Below the pieces are notes generated by a model. The model was given only the letters and a program-made list of their open reading frames with translations. It was not told the DNA's origin and searched no databases. This document shows, in pieces, positions 17,456 to 24,610 of a stretch of DNA of 64,000 nt. This DNA comes from CAG-877 sp963645945 (GTDB taxonomy: Bacteria > Bacillota_I > Bacilli_A > RF39 > UBA660). Each line of letters begins with the position of its first letter. Position 1 is the first letter of the stretch. The stretch lies in assembly GCA_963645945.1 (NCBI GenBank), contig CAVIUA010000040.1, forward strand, positions 50,672 to 114,671, in the 5' to 3' direction. Position numbers and translations under genes: made by a program.

Positions 17456-18643
17456 ATGAAAAAAATTGATTTAGACGATAGTTCAGAATATGTATTTTTT
17501 AATTGTAATGGTGATATTTCAGATATTCCTATTTTATTTGGTTCAAAACAACCAGTTATATTTGTTGTTGATGATATGTTGGATGATGAGTCTTTTCAAA
17601 AAAGAGTAATTGATGAGATTAATGAATTTTTAAAGAAAAATATTTCTCTTTCTGATGTTATTATTGCTCCTTATCCTGTAGAATTTGATTTTTCTCGATT
17701 TTTGAAGTTTGAAAATTTGTTTTATAAAGAATATGATAGTATTTTAGAGCCTGAACGTATTTCTTTAAGAACTATCGATCATTATATATCTAGAGTATTT
17801 GATGATGAAACTGTAAAGGCTTGTTGTGAACCTTTTCCTTTAAAACGTTGTAAAGAAGTCAATGACAAGTTAGATTTATTTATTAAGGATATTAAGAAAA
17901 GCGATTTATCTTCTTTTGAAAAGATTATGGCTAGTTATCTTATTTGTACTCATTTTATTGATTCTGTTCATGATAATAAGATAGAGGAAGAATACGATAA
18001 AAATATTTATAGTAGTGTTTTTCATATTTTAGGCGATGATGAGGATGGATATCAAATAAAATGTGCTGGTTATACAGATTTATTTGCTAGAATGTTAGCT
18101 AAACTTGATATAGATGCTGTACCTTTATTAATATCTTGTTCTAATATTAATCTTTATCATAGCATAGCGGCTGTTGATGTTCATGATGAGAAGTATGGTA
18201 TTGATGGACGTTACATATGTGATGTACGATTTGATTCTGATAGCAGAGAAGTTATTGATAAAAAGGTTAGGGATAGATTAACTGATGAAGAAAAAACACA
18301 CTATTATACTTATAACAGTTTAAAAGCTTTTTGTCTGACGTTTCATGATTACGATTATTTAATTAATTCTGATATGGAACAAATAATATATTCTTCAGGA
18401 CCAGGTGTTGATGATGCTGAATTATCGATTTCTGATGATAGAGTAGAATTGGCTAATTTAAGTAATGCTTTAATGAGGGTTTCTTTGTTTACATATTTAA
18501 CTAAAGGAAATAATGAATTGTCTACTGATGATAGTATATTAGAAAATGTTTTTAAAGAAGTTAATAAAACTTCTAATAAAATTGCTTCTTTTAGAAAAAA
18601 ATCTGATCAATTTTATGTTAATTTATTTGGTAATGAAAAATAG
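17456..18643 (+). CDS. Transglutaminase-like (papain-fold) protein, cytosolic, paralog 2
   Basis: A 395-residue paralog of the preceding gene. The start at 17456 (MKKIDLDDSS) mirrors that of paralog 1 (MKKADIENDD) and has TAGGTGAT upstream; an in-frame GTG at 17447 is less likely. The same catalytic set is present with identical spacing: Cys203 (IKCAGYTDLFARML), His235 (LYHSIAAVDVHDEKYGID) and Asp250. SDLSSFEKIMA is almost identical between the two. The N- and C-terminal thirds have diverged much more, which suggests an old tandem duplication. A terminator follows. Confidence 0.65.
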   Translation: MKKIDLDDSSEYVFFNCNGDISDIPILFGSKQPVIFVVDDMLDDESFQKRVIDEINEFLKKNISLSDVIIAPYPVEFDFSRFLKFENLFYKEYDSILEPERISLRTIDHYISRVFDDETVKACCEPFPLKRCKEVNDKLDLFIKDIKKSDLSSFEKIMASYLICTHFIDSVHDNKIEEEYDKNIYSSVFHILGDDEDGYQIKCAGYTDLFARMLAKLDIDAVPLLISCSNINLYHSIAAVDVHDEKYGIDGRYICDVRFDSDSREVIDKKVRDRLTDEEKTHYYTYNSLKAFCLTFHDYDYLINSDMEQIIYSSGPGVDDAELSISDDRVELANLSNALMRVSLFTYLTKGNNELSTDDSILENVFKEVNKTSNKIASFRKKSDQFYVNLFGNEK

Positions 18644-18673
18644 GCTGGTTATCGCCCTATTTATCTTTTTATG
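18636..18673 (+). terminator. Rho-independent terminator after the tandem transglutaminase-like genes
   Basis: AAATAGGC near 18637-18644 pairs with GCCCTATTT (18654-18662) with one bulged base, followed by T-rich sequence. It overlaps the stop codon. Confidence 0.6.
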
Positions 18674-18684
18674 CAAAAAAATCA

Positions 18685-18822
18685 TCATGCATTTTCAAAA
18701 CTTTGACATATTGTTTCTTCTGTACATTCACATTTATCACTGTTGCAAGTACAGCTAATTTTTATTGATTCTAATTCACAACATTCTTTGTCTTTTCTAA
18801 TTATTATTTTGAAGATTTTTTT
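18685..18822 (-). pseudogene. Cys-rich short reading frame, probably a relic
   Basis: A 45-codon open frame bounded by stops, with no ATG, GTG or TTG start and no ribosome binding site. It reads ...KDKECCELESIKISCTCNS followed by DKCECTEETICQSFENA. Six of the seven Cys codons fall in CC, CTC and CEC pairs, which is unusual for random AT-rich sequence and suggests a former small metal-binding or disulfide-rich peptide. The basic/hydrophobic beginning KKIFKIIIRK would fit a lost start. This could also be chance. Confidence 0.3.
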
Positions 18823-19102
18823 CTAAATTATGCAATGTTAAATATTTTAAATTTAGATGAACAATTATACATCTTTTAATATTTAAATCGCTTAAAATGC
18901 ATTTTAGATTTTATACATAATTTTTAATAGGGCGGTAATATTTAAATTAATATAGAATTAATCAGACACATTTAATAATATAAAATGATTAATAAGTAAT
19001 AATAAAATAATACTATGATAAATAAAATAGATTTACAGATAAAAAGTAATTAAAATAATTAAAATGAATTTATATTTAAAATTTATATATGGTATTATAT
19101 AA

Positions 19103-19292
19103 TTAGTTGGAGATAAATGGATAGAAATAGAATGTAGTAATCCTTATTTATATAAATATATAAAGATAGGGTAATATTTATTTTGATTTTGAAATATATA
19201 TAGAAGTTAACATAATATCAATTATAGGAAGTTATAATATTAAAAAAATAGATGAATATATGATTGTTTATGTATATAAATTAAGTTATTGA
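19103..19292 (+). pseudogene. Possible relic of a small gene with a frameshift
   Basis: A frame reading GDKWIEIECSNPYLYKYIK runs to a TAA at 19072+100 (19172-19174). Skipping one G in the GGG at 19169-19171 lets it continue as GNIYFDFEIYIEVNIISIIG and on to a TGA at 19290-19292. The mixture of W, C, P, E and G is more like a protein than random AT-rich sequence. An upstream in-frame ATG is cut off by a TAA. No family is recognised and the evidence is weak. Confidence 0.22.
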
Positions 19293-19299
19293 ACTTATA

Positions 19300-19315
19300 T
19301 TTTTTTTTTTTTTTT
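19300..19315. repeat. 16-base poly-T homopolymer
   Basis: Sixteen consecutive T at 19300-19315 in the gap between the transglutaminase-like genes and the XRE-like gene. It has no hairpin directly before it, so it does not look like a terminator tail. Such runs are prone to slippage and assembly error. Confidence 0.9.
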
Positions 19316-19410
19316 GGATATAATTTTTATATATAACTTATATTATACATTAATTATTATCGTGTATTAATTTTTTTTGTTATATATTTATATAGATAAA
19401 ATTTTAAATT

Positions 19411-19453
19411 AAAAACAGTTCTTTTAAATTTTATATAGAACTGTTTATTTTTT
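19411..19453. terminator. Terminator downstream of the XRE-like gene (bidirectional)
   Basis: AAACAGTTCT (19413-19422) pairs with AGAACTGTTT (19437-19446), with A/T tracts on both sides. It lies about 60 bases beyond the stop of the minus-strand regulator gene. Confidence 0.75.
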
Positions 19454-19510
19454 TAATAATTTATATGTATAGTTATAGTATACTTACTACTACTCTTCTC
19501 TACTACATCC

Positions 19511-20278
19511 TTATACTTTTCTAGACTGAATCTCAGCTATTTTTTCTAATACTTCTTTAGCATTATCTTCATTTATTTCAGTGTAACCTAGTTCTTTTAA
19601 GGCTTGAACTTTAGCTGTATTTAGTTCTTGAGTACGAGATAATTTTTCTTCATTCTTATGTTCAATATCTTCCTCAAATCGTTTATGTGTAGCAGCTAAT
19701 TTTGTTTTAGATGCACCACCGTTGTTATATAAAGTCATTGCACTGAACATAATACTTTCAAATATAAACTGTTTTTCACTATTGAAAGCAAAGTCCAATG
19801 GAGGTGTAAATCCTAAAGATTTTGAAACATATCCTAATATATATTTTAATTCATTATTTGTTTCCATCGATTGTAGAAAATGATATAGATATAAATATGT
19901 GTTATAAGTTTCTTTTGTTTTATCAGAAGATAGTTTTTCTTTTAATATATTTATAATATCTGATAACAATTCTTGCTCTTTTTTATTAAATCCTTTTAGA
20001 TCAGCTATTATATCTTTGCTGGAAGAATCTTTTACTCCTTCATTTAGCCTATTCTCTACTTCAATTATATATTCACCATTGATTTTTAAATCTTTTAATT
20101 CATCAATTTTTTCTATATTTAATAAGCTTAATAATTTAGCAGCTTTTTCTTTTGGCCAGTTATTAATATCTTCTATAGCTAGATAATTATATAACATTTG
20201 TCTTGATACCCCTAAATATTTAGCTAAACGTACTTTACTAATTCCTAATTCTGTTAATACTATATTTAATTCTTTCAT
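19511..20278 (-). CDS. XRE-like helix-turn-helix protein with unknown C-terminal domain
   Basis: A 255-residue protein. Residues about 10-33 (LGISKVRLAKYLGVSRQML) form a clear helix-turn-helix of the lambda repressor/XRE type. The middle and C-terminal parts (helical, YLYLYHFLQSME; LGFTPPLDFAFNSEKQF; coiled tail KRFEEDIEHKNEEKL) match nothing I recognise and may be a sensor or oligomerisation domain. TAGGAGGG precedes the ATG. A near-palindrome just upstream of its own -35 suggests autoregulation. It stands alone next to a relic-rich gap, so it may be a leftover of a mobile element. Confidence 0.7.
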   Translation of the reverse strand: MKELNIVLTELGISKVRLAKYLGVSRQMLYNYLAIEDINNWPKEKAAKLLSLLNIEKIDELKDLKINGEYIIEVENRLNEGVKDSSSKDIIADLKGFNKKEQELLSDIINILKEKLSSDKTKETYNTYLYLYHFLQSMETNNELKYILGYVSKSLGFTPPLDFAFNSEKQFIFESIMFSAMTLYNNGGASKTKLAATHKRFEEDIEHKNEEKLSRTQELNTAKVQALKELGYTEINEDNAKEVLEKIAEIQSRKV

Positions 20279-20297
20279 GTTTTACCCTCCTAATATT

Positions 20298-20326
20298 ATT
20301 ATAGGCAAATTTATGTAAATAATCAA
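20298..20326 (-). promoter_or_regulatory. SigA-type promoter of the XRE-like gene
   Basis: On the minus strand TTGATT (20321-20326) and TATAAT (20298-20303) are separated by exactly 17 bases, about 20 bases before the ribosome binding site. Confidence 0.7.
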
Positions 20327-20341
20327 GTGTAAATTGACACT
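20326..20341. promoter_or_regulatory. Operator-like near-palindrome AGTGT-N6-ACACT
   Basis: The 16 bases AGTGTAAATTGACACT form an inverted repeat with a single mismatched pair (half-sites AGTGT and ACACT around an AATT core). It touches the -35 of the XRE-like gene. Such placement is typical for an autorepressor site; binding is inference. Confidence 0.5.
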
Positions 20342-20350
20342 TTTTAAAAT

Positions 20351-20380
20351 AAAAAAAATACTGTGTTATTTTACAGTACT
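20351..20380 (-). terminator. Terminator overlapping the end of mnmA
   Basis: On the minus strand GTACTGT (20373-20379 region) pairs with ACAGTAT (20358-20364 region) with one G-U, followed by eight T. The mnmA stop codon lies inside the stem. Confidence 0.75.
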
Positions 20381-21405
20381 TTTTCTATTATTCCACCAGC
20401 TAAGCAAATATTGTTTTGATCATAAAACACAACTGACTGTCCTTTTGTTATAGCTCTTACTGGTTTTTTAAAGGTTACTAATATTTTATCATCTACTTTT
20501 TCTAATGTAGCTTCTTGTTTGTCACCTCTAGACCTTATTTTAGCTAGTACATTGCTTGGTAATTCATCTACTAATATATTTATATTGTTTGCTAGTAATT
20601 TGGTTTTAAATAGGCTTTTATTTGGTCCTACAATTAAAGCATTATTTTTAGTATCTATTTCTAGAACATATAATGGTTCTTTATAACTTATATTTAGTCC
20701 TTTTCTTTGACCTATGGTGTAATATATTAATCCATGGTGTTTGCCTATAATTGTATTATCTTCTAAATATATATTACCTGGTTTAACTTTTTCTTTCATG
20801 TGTTCTTCTAAATATTTTGGATAATCATCATTTGGTATAAAGCATATTTCTTGACTATCTTTTTTATTACTTACACTTAGTCCTATACTTTTAGCAACTT
20901 CTCTTACTTCATCTTTACTTTTATATTTTTCTAAAGGAAATATAACATGTTTTAAGACCTCTTTATCTATACCATATAAGAAGTATGACTGATCTTTATT
21001 TTGCACGTCTGATGATATTAATTTACCATTTTCTACTTTTGCATAATGACCAGTAGCAATATAGTCAGCATTTAATTCTTCTTTTGCTTTTTTATAGAAT
21101 AATCCGAATTTGAATTTTTTATTGCATAATACACATGGATTAGGTGTTTGACCAGATTTATACGACTCAATAAAGTTATTTATTACTATTTCTTTAAATT
21201 CTTTAGTTAAATCAAATACATAGTGTTTTATTCCTAATTTTTGACATACATCTTTAGCGTCATTTATTGCTTTTTCAGTTTTTTCATCATTTATTAATCG
21301 CATTGTTGCTCCTACGACATGGTAACCTTTTTCTTGTAATAAGTAGGCTGTTGTAGAAGAATCTACTCCTCCTGACATCGCAACAACTACTATTTTTTTA
21401 TCCAT
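20371..21405 (-). CDS. mnmA: tRNA-specific 2-thiouridylase MnmA
   Basis: Installs the 2-thio group on U34 of tRNA-Lys, -Glu and -Gln. A 344-residue, full-length protein with the PP-loop SGGVDSS at residues 10-16, the first catalytic Cys in PNPCVLCNKKFKFG, QSYFLYG, and the second catalytic Cys in SQEICFIPNDDY. The C-terminal beta-barrel has IGQRKGL and KIRSRGDKQEA. The usual sulfur-donor gene (iscS/nifS type) is not adjacent. An AGGTGAA site precedes the ATG. Confidence 0.95.
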   Translation of the reverse strand: MDKKIVVVAMSGGVDSSTTAYLLQEKGYHVVGATMRLINDEKTEKAINDAKDVCQKLGIKHYVFDLTKEFKEIVINNFIESYKSGQTPNPCVLCNKKFKFGLFYKKAKEELNADYIATGHYAKVENGKLISSDVQNKDQSYFLYGIDKEVLKHVIFPLEKYKSKDEVREVAKSIGLSVSNKKDSQEICFIPNDDYPKYLEEHMKEKVKPGNIYLEDNTIIGKHHGLIYYTIGQRKGLNISYKEPLYVLEIDTKNNALIVGPNKSLFKTKLLANNINILVDELPSNVLAKIRSRGDKQEATLEKVDDKILVTFKKPVRAITKGQSVVFYDQNNICLAGGIIEKVL

Positions 21406-21454
21406 ATTACTTCACCTGCTAAAATTATACAATAAAATGATTATTTTTTAAAGA

Positions 21455-22051
21455 CTATGTTAGAGAAAAGAGCTTTGGTACTACATATGTTTCAATTAAG
21501 GAACTAAATATTAATATAATGATACTAATAACTAATAATTTTAAATATCTATTTACAATAATTCTTTTATTATATTCTTTTTTTTGAAAAAGATAATTAA
21601 ATAACATTACTGAAAAACTTATTGAATAATAGCTTATTACAAAAAATATAAATAAATTAATAATATTTGGTACTATATATATTAAGGCTTTAATTACTCC
21701 ATTTAATTTATATGCACTTATAATGCTGGATATGGTAAAACCTAAACTTAAACTTTTGAATCCTAGTAATATAATTACTATTGGAATTCCTATTATTGAA
21801 ATACCTAGTAACCAGATAGTTAAGTCTATTATTATATTACTAGTTAATGTTTTAAATAATAGTTCATTTGTTTTTATTTGATTGTTTTTTATTGTATCAA
21901 AGAATGTATTTAGACTTGTTTCAATTATTTTTTTATTTTCTTCATTTAGAATACTTGGTAATAATATTCCTATTATGAATGATACAATACATATTATAAA
22001 GATTAATATTAATTTTTTTTTATCTTTTTGTTTATTTATTATTTTTTTCAT
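21455..22051 (-). CDS. spoIIM: Stage II sporulation protein M
   Basis: A 198-residue polytopic protein with five or so hydrophobic helices (about 14-33, 73-98, 104-118, 123-150, 168-188). The family pattern is recognisable: a helix ending in GISIIGIPIVIILLGFKSL, then GFTISSIISAYKLNGVIKAL and YIVPNIINL, matching the G-rich/FT/GxxG/P-N motifs of SpoIIM. SpoIIM is part of the DMP complex that dissolves septal peptidoglycan during engulfment. It is transcribed alone on the minus strand. The DMP partners spoIID and spoIIP are not in this window. Confidence 0.82.
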   Translation of the reverse strand: MKKIINKQKDKKKLILIFIICIVSFIIGILLPSILNEENKKIIETSLNTFFDTIKNNQIKTNELLFKTLTSNIIIDLTIWLLGISIIGIPIVIILLGFKSLSLGFTISSIISAYKLNGVIKALIYIVPNIINLFIFFVISYYSISFSVMLFNYLFQKKEYNKRIIVNRYLKLLVISIIILIFSSLIETYVVPKLFSLT

Positions 22052-22153
22052 ATTATCATCCTCATTTAAATATATTATTTTTATTTGTTTCTATGTAAAA
22101 ATATGTTTTACTTTTTATGACAATTATTTTATAATTATATTGAGGTGTATGCT

Positions 22154-22240
22154 ATGAATAAGAATGTAACACGTATTATATCAATTATTTTATGTTTAGC
22201 AATGGTAATTGGTTTTATTAGTGTTCTATTTTATTTATAA
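22154..22240 (+). CDS. 28-residue single-pass membrane peptide
   Basis: ATG at 22154 is preceded by TGAGGTGT (22141-22148), and the frame runs to a TAA at 22238-22240. The peptide starts MNKNVTRIISII and is one hydrophobic helix from residue 8 to the end (LCLAMVIGFISVLFYL). A terminator directly follows the stop. A good ribosome site, a basic N-terminus, a complete helix and its own terminator support a real gene. Small single-helix proteins of this type (for example DUF4044-like) are common in Bacillota; exact family is unknown. Confidence 0.6.
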   Translation: MNKNVTRIISIILCLAMVIGFISVLFYL

Positions 22241-22246
22241 AAAGAA

Positions 22247-22273
22247 GAAGTCATCGCTTGATGGCTTTTTTAT
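22247..22273 (+). terminator. Rho-independent terminator after the 28-residue peptide
   Basis: AAGTCATC (22248-22255) pairs with GATGGCTT (22260-22267) with one G-U, followed by a T run. Confidence 0.75.
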
Positions 22274-22320
22274 ATGTAAGGAAAGTGCTTTTTATTTTTC
22301 AAGTTTTTATAATTGGACCG

Positions 22321-22349
22321 TTGATAAACAAACGTTTGTGTTATAGTAT
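22321..22349 (+). promoter_or_regulatory. Promoter with a perfect 12-bp palindrome in its spacer
   Basis: TTGATA (22321-22326) and TAGTAT (22344-22349) are 17 bases apart. The spacer holds the perfect palindrome ACAAACGTTTGT (22328-22339). A repressor bound there would block RNA polymerase directly. No intact protein gene follows on this strand, which points to a small RNA or a lost gene. Confidence 0.55.
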
Positions 22350-22355
22350 TGTAAG

Positions 22356-22580
22356 ACAAGTAATTAAGGAGTAAGAAACTGGACATGTTTTAATTCTGGA
22401 TGTGAAAAATGATAGAGTTATAAAAGTTAAAAAAATATGAATAAAATAATTAGTATGGTAGCGACTTTAGGCCATTATGGCGAATAGAGTTTACTTTATC
22501 TATGAAGTAGGAAGTTTGAGCGGTGATGACCAAGTAAAAAAACGACAAATTGAAATTTATAAATTGAGTTTTGTCGTTTA
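22356..22580 (+). ncRNA. Possible small RNA or decayed short gene cluster
   Basis: About 220 bases between a good plus-strand promoter and a hairpin at 22540-22579. The segment contains local hairpins (GCCATTATGGC near 22472-22482) and is less AT-biased at 22455-22535 than its flanks. It does not match tmRNA, RNase P, SRP or a riboswitch that I know. Three very short overlapping frames exist (one starting at 22439 with ATGAATAAAATA, one at 22477), but none resembles a protein. The T run after the hairpin is better on the minus strand, so the plus-strand end is uncertain. Confidence 0.3.
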
Positions 22581-22582
22581 TT
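22536..22582 (-). terminator. Terminator of the small minus-strand gene (convergent region)
   Basis: AAACGACAAA (22540-22549) pairs with TTTGTCGTTT (22570-22579). On the minus strand it is followed by seven T, so it serves the 100-residue gene; on the plus strand the following bases are only moderately T-rich. Confidence 0.7.
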
Positions 22583-22883
22583 ACTTGCTTATATATCCTT
22601 CAATTTCAGGGTTTATATTTTTTATTGTGTCATTACTAAAATTATATTTATTAGCAATGTCATTTATTCTCTTATAGTCTTTTGCTAGATAAAGCATTAA
22701 TATACCAGATATGCGGTCTGCTGTATATTGACTTAATTTAGCATAGTCTGATGATGAAATATTATATTTGGTTTTTATACTATTGGCAGGTCCTAGTGCA
22801 TATAAATAATTTGTTAGAGAACGACTTACTTTATCTATTTCTTTATTTCGATCTTTTAATCTTACTTTTGTCCATACTTTCAT
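22581..22883 (-). CDS. Small hypothetical protein, 100 residues
   Basis: A soluble, basic protein starting MKVWTKVRLKDRNKE with a strong AAGGAAGGT site before the ATG. It looks largely helical (SSSDYAKLSQYTADRISGIL; RINDIANKYNF). No signal, membrane helix or catalytic motif is visible. I do not recognise the family. It has its own terminator and is separated from the upstream metallo-beta-lactamase gene by another terminator, so it is probably monocistronic. Confidence 0.6.
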   Translation of the reverse strand: MKVWTKVRLKDRNKEIDKVSRSLTNYLYALGPANSIKTKYNISSSDYAKLSQYTADRISGILMLYLAKDYKRINDIANKYNFSNDTIKNINPEIEGYISK

Positions 22884-22930
22884 ATTAATACCTTCCTTTT
22901 CTTTGTCTTAATATACTAGCATATATAAAG

Positions 22931-22954
22931 AAAAAAAGAAAGCAAAACTTTCTT
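22931..22954 (-). terminator. Terminator after the metallo-beta-lactamase fold gene
   Basis: On the minus strand AGAAAG (22948-22953) pairs with CTTTCT (22937-22942) across a 5-base loop, followed by seven T. Confidence 0.7.
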
Positions 22955-23477
22955 ATTTTAAATATGGATTATTTTCTTTTTCATATTTTAGTGTTGTATC
23001 TTCATCATGACCAGGATATAGTTTTATATTTTCATCGTATGTTAGAATTTTCTTGATACTTTCTTTCATTTCGTCGGGATTAGCTCCAGGTAAATCTGTT
23101 CTACCAATTGATTCTTTAAATATAAAGTCTCCAACAAACATTACATTTTCTTCTTCAAAATAGAAAGTTACAGAATCTTTTGAATGACCTGGAGTATATA
23201 TACATTTAAATTTAAATGGTCCTACTGCATATTCTTTTTCTTCTAAATTACTTCTTTTAAATATTTTAATAGATTTTTTAGTTAAGAAATTTCTTAGTGC
23301 TCCTATATGGTCAAAATGAGAATGGGTTATTAAAACTCCTAGTATTTTGTTGTCTCCAATGGCTTCTTTTATATTTAAATAGTCATCTCCCGGATCTATT
23401 ACTAAAGCTTCTTTATTTTCAATTAAGACATAACAATTTTCGTCTAATGCTCCTGTTACTACTTTTTTAATTTCCAT
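22953..23477 (-). CDS. Metallo-beta-lactamase fold hydrolase, glyoxalase II-like
   Basis: A 174-residue MBL-fold enzyme with THSHFDHIGAL (HxHxDH, about residues 53-58), PGHSKDSVTF (His ligand), VGDFIFKESIGRTDLPG (bridging Asp) and YPGHDEDTT (last His). A compact protein of this length matches the single-domain glyoxalase II-like group (YqgX type) acting on thioesters such as hydroxyacyl thiols; exact substrate is unknown. It lies 18 bp after the preceding membrane-protein gene, so the two are probably cotranscribed. Confidence 0.88.
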   Translation of the reverse strand: MEIKKVVTGALDENCYVLIENKEALVIDPGDDYLNIKEAIGDNKILGVLITHSHFDHIGALRNFLTKKSIKIFKRSNLEEKEYAVGPFKFKCIYTPGHSKDSVTFYFEEENVMFVGDFIFKESIGRTDLPGANPDEMKESIKKILTYDENIKLYPGHDEDTTLKYEKENNPYLK

Positions 23478-23495
23478 TATTAATTCACCTGCTTT

Positions 23496-24296
23496 TTATA
23501 TTTTTAATTCTTTACTTTTATATACATAATTATAATTTGTATCTAATTTGAATGTATAGATATATGTTCCGGAAACTAAATTTTCTGGCAATTTTTGACC
23601 TTCACTTCCGTAATATTTTACATTTTCATATAGAAAAATTGTAGATTCTTGTGATGTTGCTTTTACAAGTTCTTTTTCGGCTCTGTATGTTGTTGATTGT
23701 TCTTCTTCACAATATCCTTCTACATATTCTCCCCTTTTTTCAATATATTGATATCCACCGATGCATTTTCTACCTATTTGTATATTATTATTTTGAAAAT
23801 TAGCATCTTCACCAAAGAGTTTTTTATATTCTACTTTAAGGGTTTCTTCTTTAAATGCTTTTGGTGTGTATGTGTTATTATTTATACAAGAATAATATGG
23901 CATTACTGTGTCATTGAAATAATTACAGTTAGAATCATATATTTTGTAATTTGGTATTAGTCTATAGGCTAAATATATTTTTAGGGAATCATTTAATTCT
24001 GTTTCTGCAGCATCTTCTTTAATTGTTGTATAGACTTTGTTGTAAAGATCTTGAACTATTGTTGAATCAAGTGAAAGTTCTTTTACATCACCTGTTGTTG
24101 ATACTGGTGTACATTTTTCGTTTAAATCATAAATTTCTTTTTGATGTTCAGTATATGTGGAATATGTGAAAAAACAGAATCCAGCTACTACAAACAGGAA
24201 AAATATTAATCCTGTATGTTTTTTCTTTTTCTTTGGTTCTGCCATTGTATTTTGTGTTGCTACTGGCGTTGTGTTTGCATTATTGGTATTATCCAT
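23496..24296 (-). CDS. Membrane-anchored extracytoplasmic protein, unknown
   Basis: A 266-residue protein: a Thr/Asn-rich cytoplasmic start (residues 1-20), a KKKKK patch, one transmembrane helix at about 29-47, and a ~215-residue outer domain. Several cysteines in that domain (for example CTPV, CNYF, SCIN, KCIGG, GYCEEE) could form disulfides. I do not recognise the fold. It is upstream of and close to the MBL gene. Function unknown. Confidence 0.65.
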   Translation of the reverse strand: MDNTNNANTTPVATQNTMAEPKKKKKHTGLIFFLFVVAGFCFFTYSTYTEHQKEIYDLNEKCTPVSTTGDVKELSLDSTIVQDLYNKVYTTIKEDAAETELNDSLKIYLAYRLIPNYKIYDSNCNYFNDTVMPYYSCINNNTYTPKAFKEETLKVEYKKLFGEDANFQNNNIQIGRKCIGGYQYIEKRGEYVEGYCEEEQSTTYRAEKELVKATSQESTIFLYENVKYYGSEGQKLPENLVSGTYIYTFKLDTNYNYVYKSKELKI

Positions 24297-24370
24297 TTTA
24301 TAATCAGCCCTTTCCTACTCTATTTATTATTTTAATATAAATGATGAAAAATCTCAAGTTATTTACAATG

Positions 24371-24399
24371 AAAAAATTTCCTTTTTAGGAAATTTTTTT
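24371..24399. terminator. Hairpin terminator, bidirectional
   Basis: AAAAAATTTCC (24371-24381) pairs with GGAAATTTTTT (24388-24398). It lies in the gap between the anchored-protein gene and the ABC exporter operon and would end transcripts arriving on the minus strand from the operon. Confidence 0.7.
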
Positions 24400-24467
24400 A
24401 ATTTTCTTTTTATTTATGGCTTTCTTCAATTTTTATTTTTTTTGCTCGTTTGAAAAAGGGTTCTGTT

Positions 24468-24575
24468 TTATATAATGTTTACCATATCTTTTATTTGTTG
24501 CTTTTGAATTGGATTTAAATTACTTATTCCAATTACATGATTAGCATCAAGACTTCTAAAGGTTATTTGATTTTC
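24468..24575 (-). pseudogene. C-terminal gene fragment
   Basis: A 35-codon frame between a TGA and a TAA, with no start codon or ribosome site, reading ITFRSLDANHVIGISNLN then PIQKQQIKDMVNII. The composition (R, D, H, P, Q, G) is protein-like rather than random. It may be the remaining C-terminus of a gene removed by deletion beside the ABC operon. Family unknown. Confidence 0.35.
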
Positions 24576-24610
24576 TCATCTCTGCAAAACCTTTTTTATT
24601 TTAAATAATA

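Larger units (their letters stand above)
18644..19510. other. Long AT-rich non-coding gap with possible gene relics
   Basis: About 870 bases without a convincing intact gene, more AT-rich than the flanks. It holds a terminator at the left, a Cys-rich reading frame on the minus strand (18685-18822), a broken reading frame on the plus strand (19103-19292), a 16-T homopolymer (19300-19315), and a terminator shared with the XRE-like gene (19411-19453). In 18900-19100 I see nothing beyond AT-rich sequence. Confidence 0.6.
24297..24610. other. Intergenic gap of ~310 bases with a terminator and a gene remnant
   Basis: It holds the promoter region of the anchored-protein gene, the hairpin at 24371-24399 and a short stop-bounded coding-like fragment on the minus strand at 24468-24575. 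Nothing else is evident. Confidence 0.6.

Noticed and set aside
18546..18758. Plus-strand frame over the end of the second transglutaminase-like gene
   Set aside because: It overlaps the real gene in another frame, has no ribosome site and is a Leu/Ile-rich shadow.
22477..22677. Plus-strand frame starting MANRVYFIYEVGS
   Set aside because: No ribosome site, it runs through the hairpin and into the antisense of the 100-residue gene, and its C-terminal half is the antisense of that gene.
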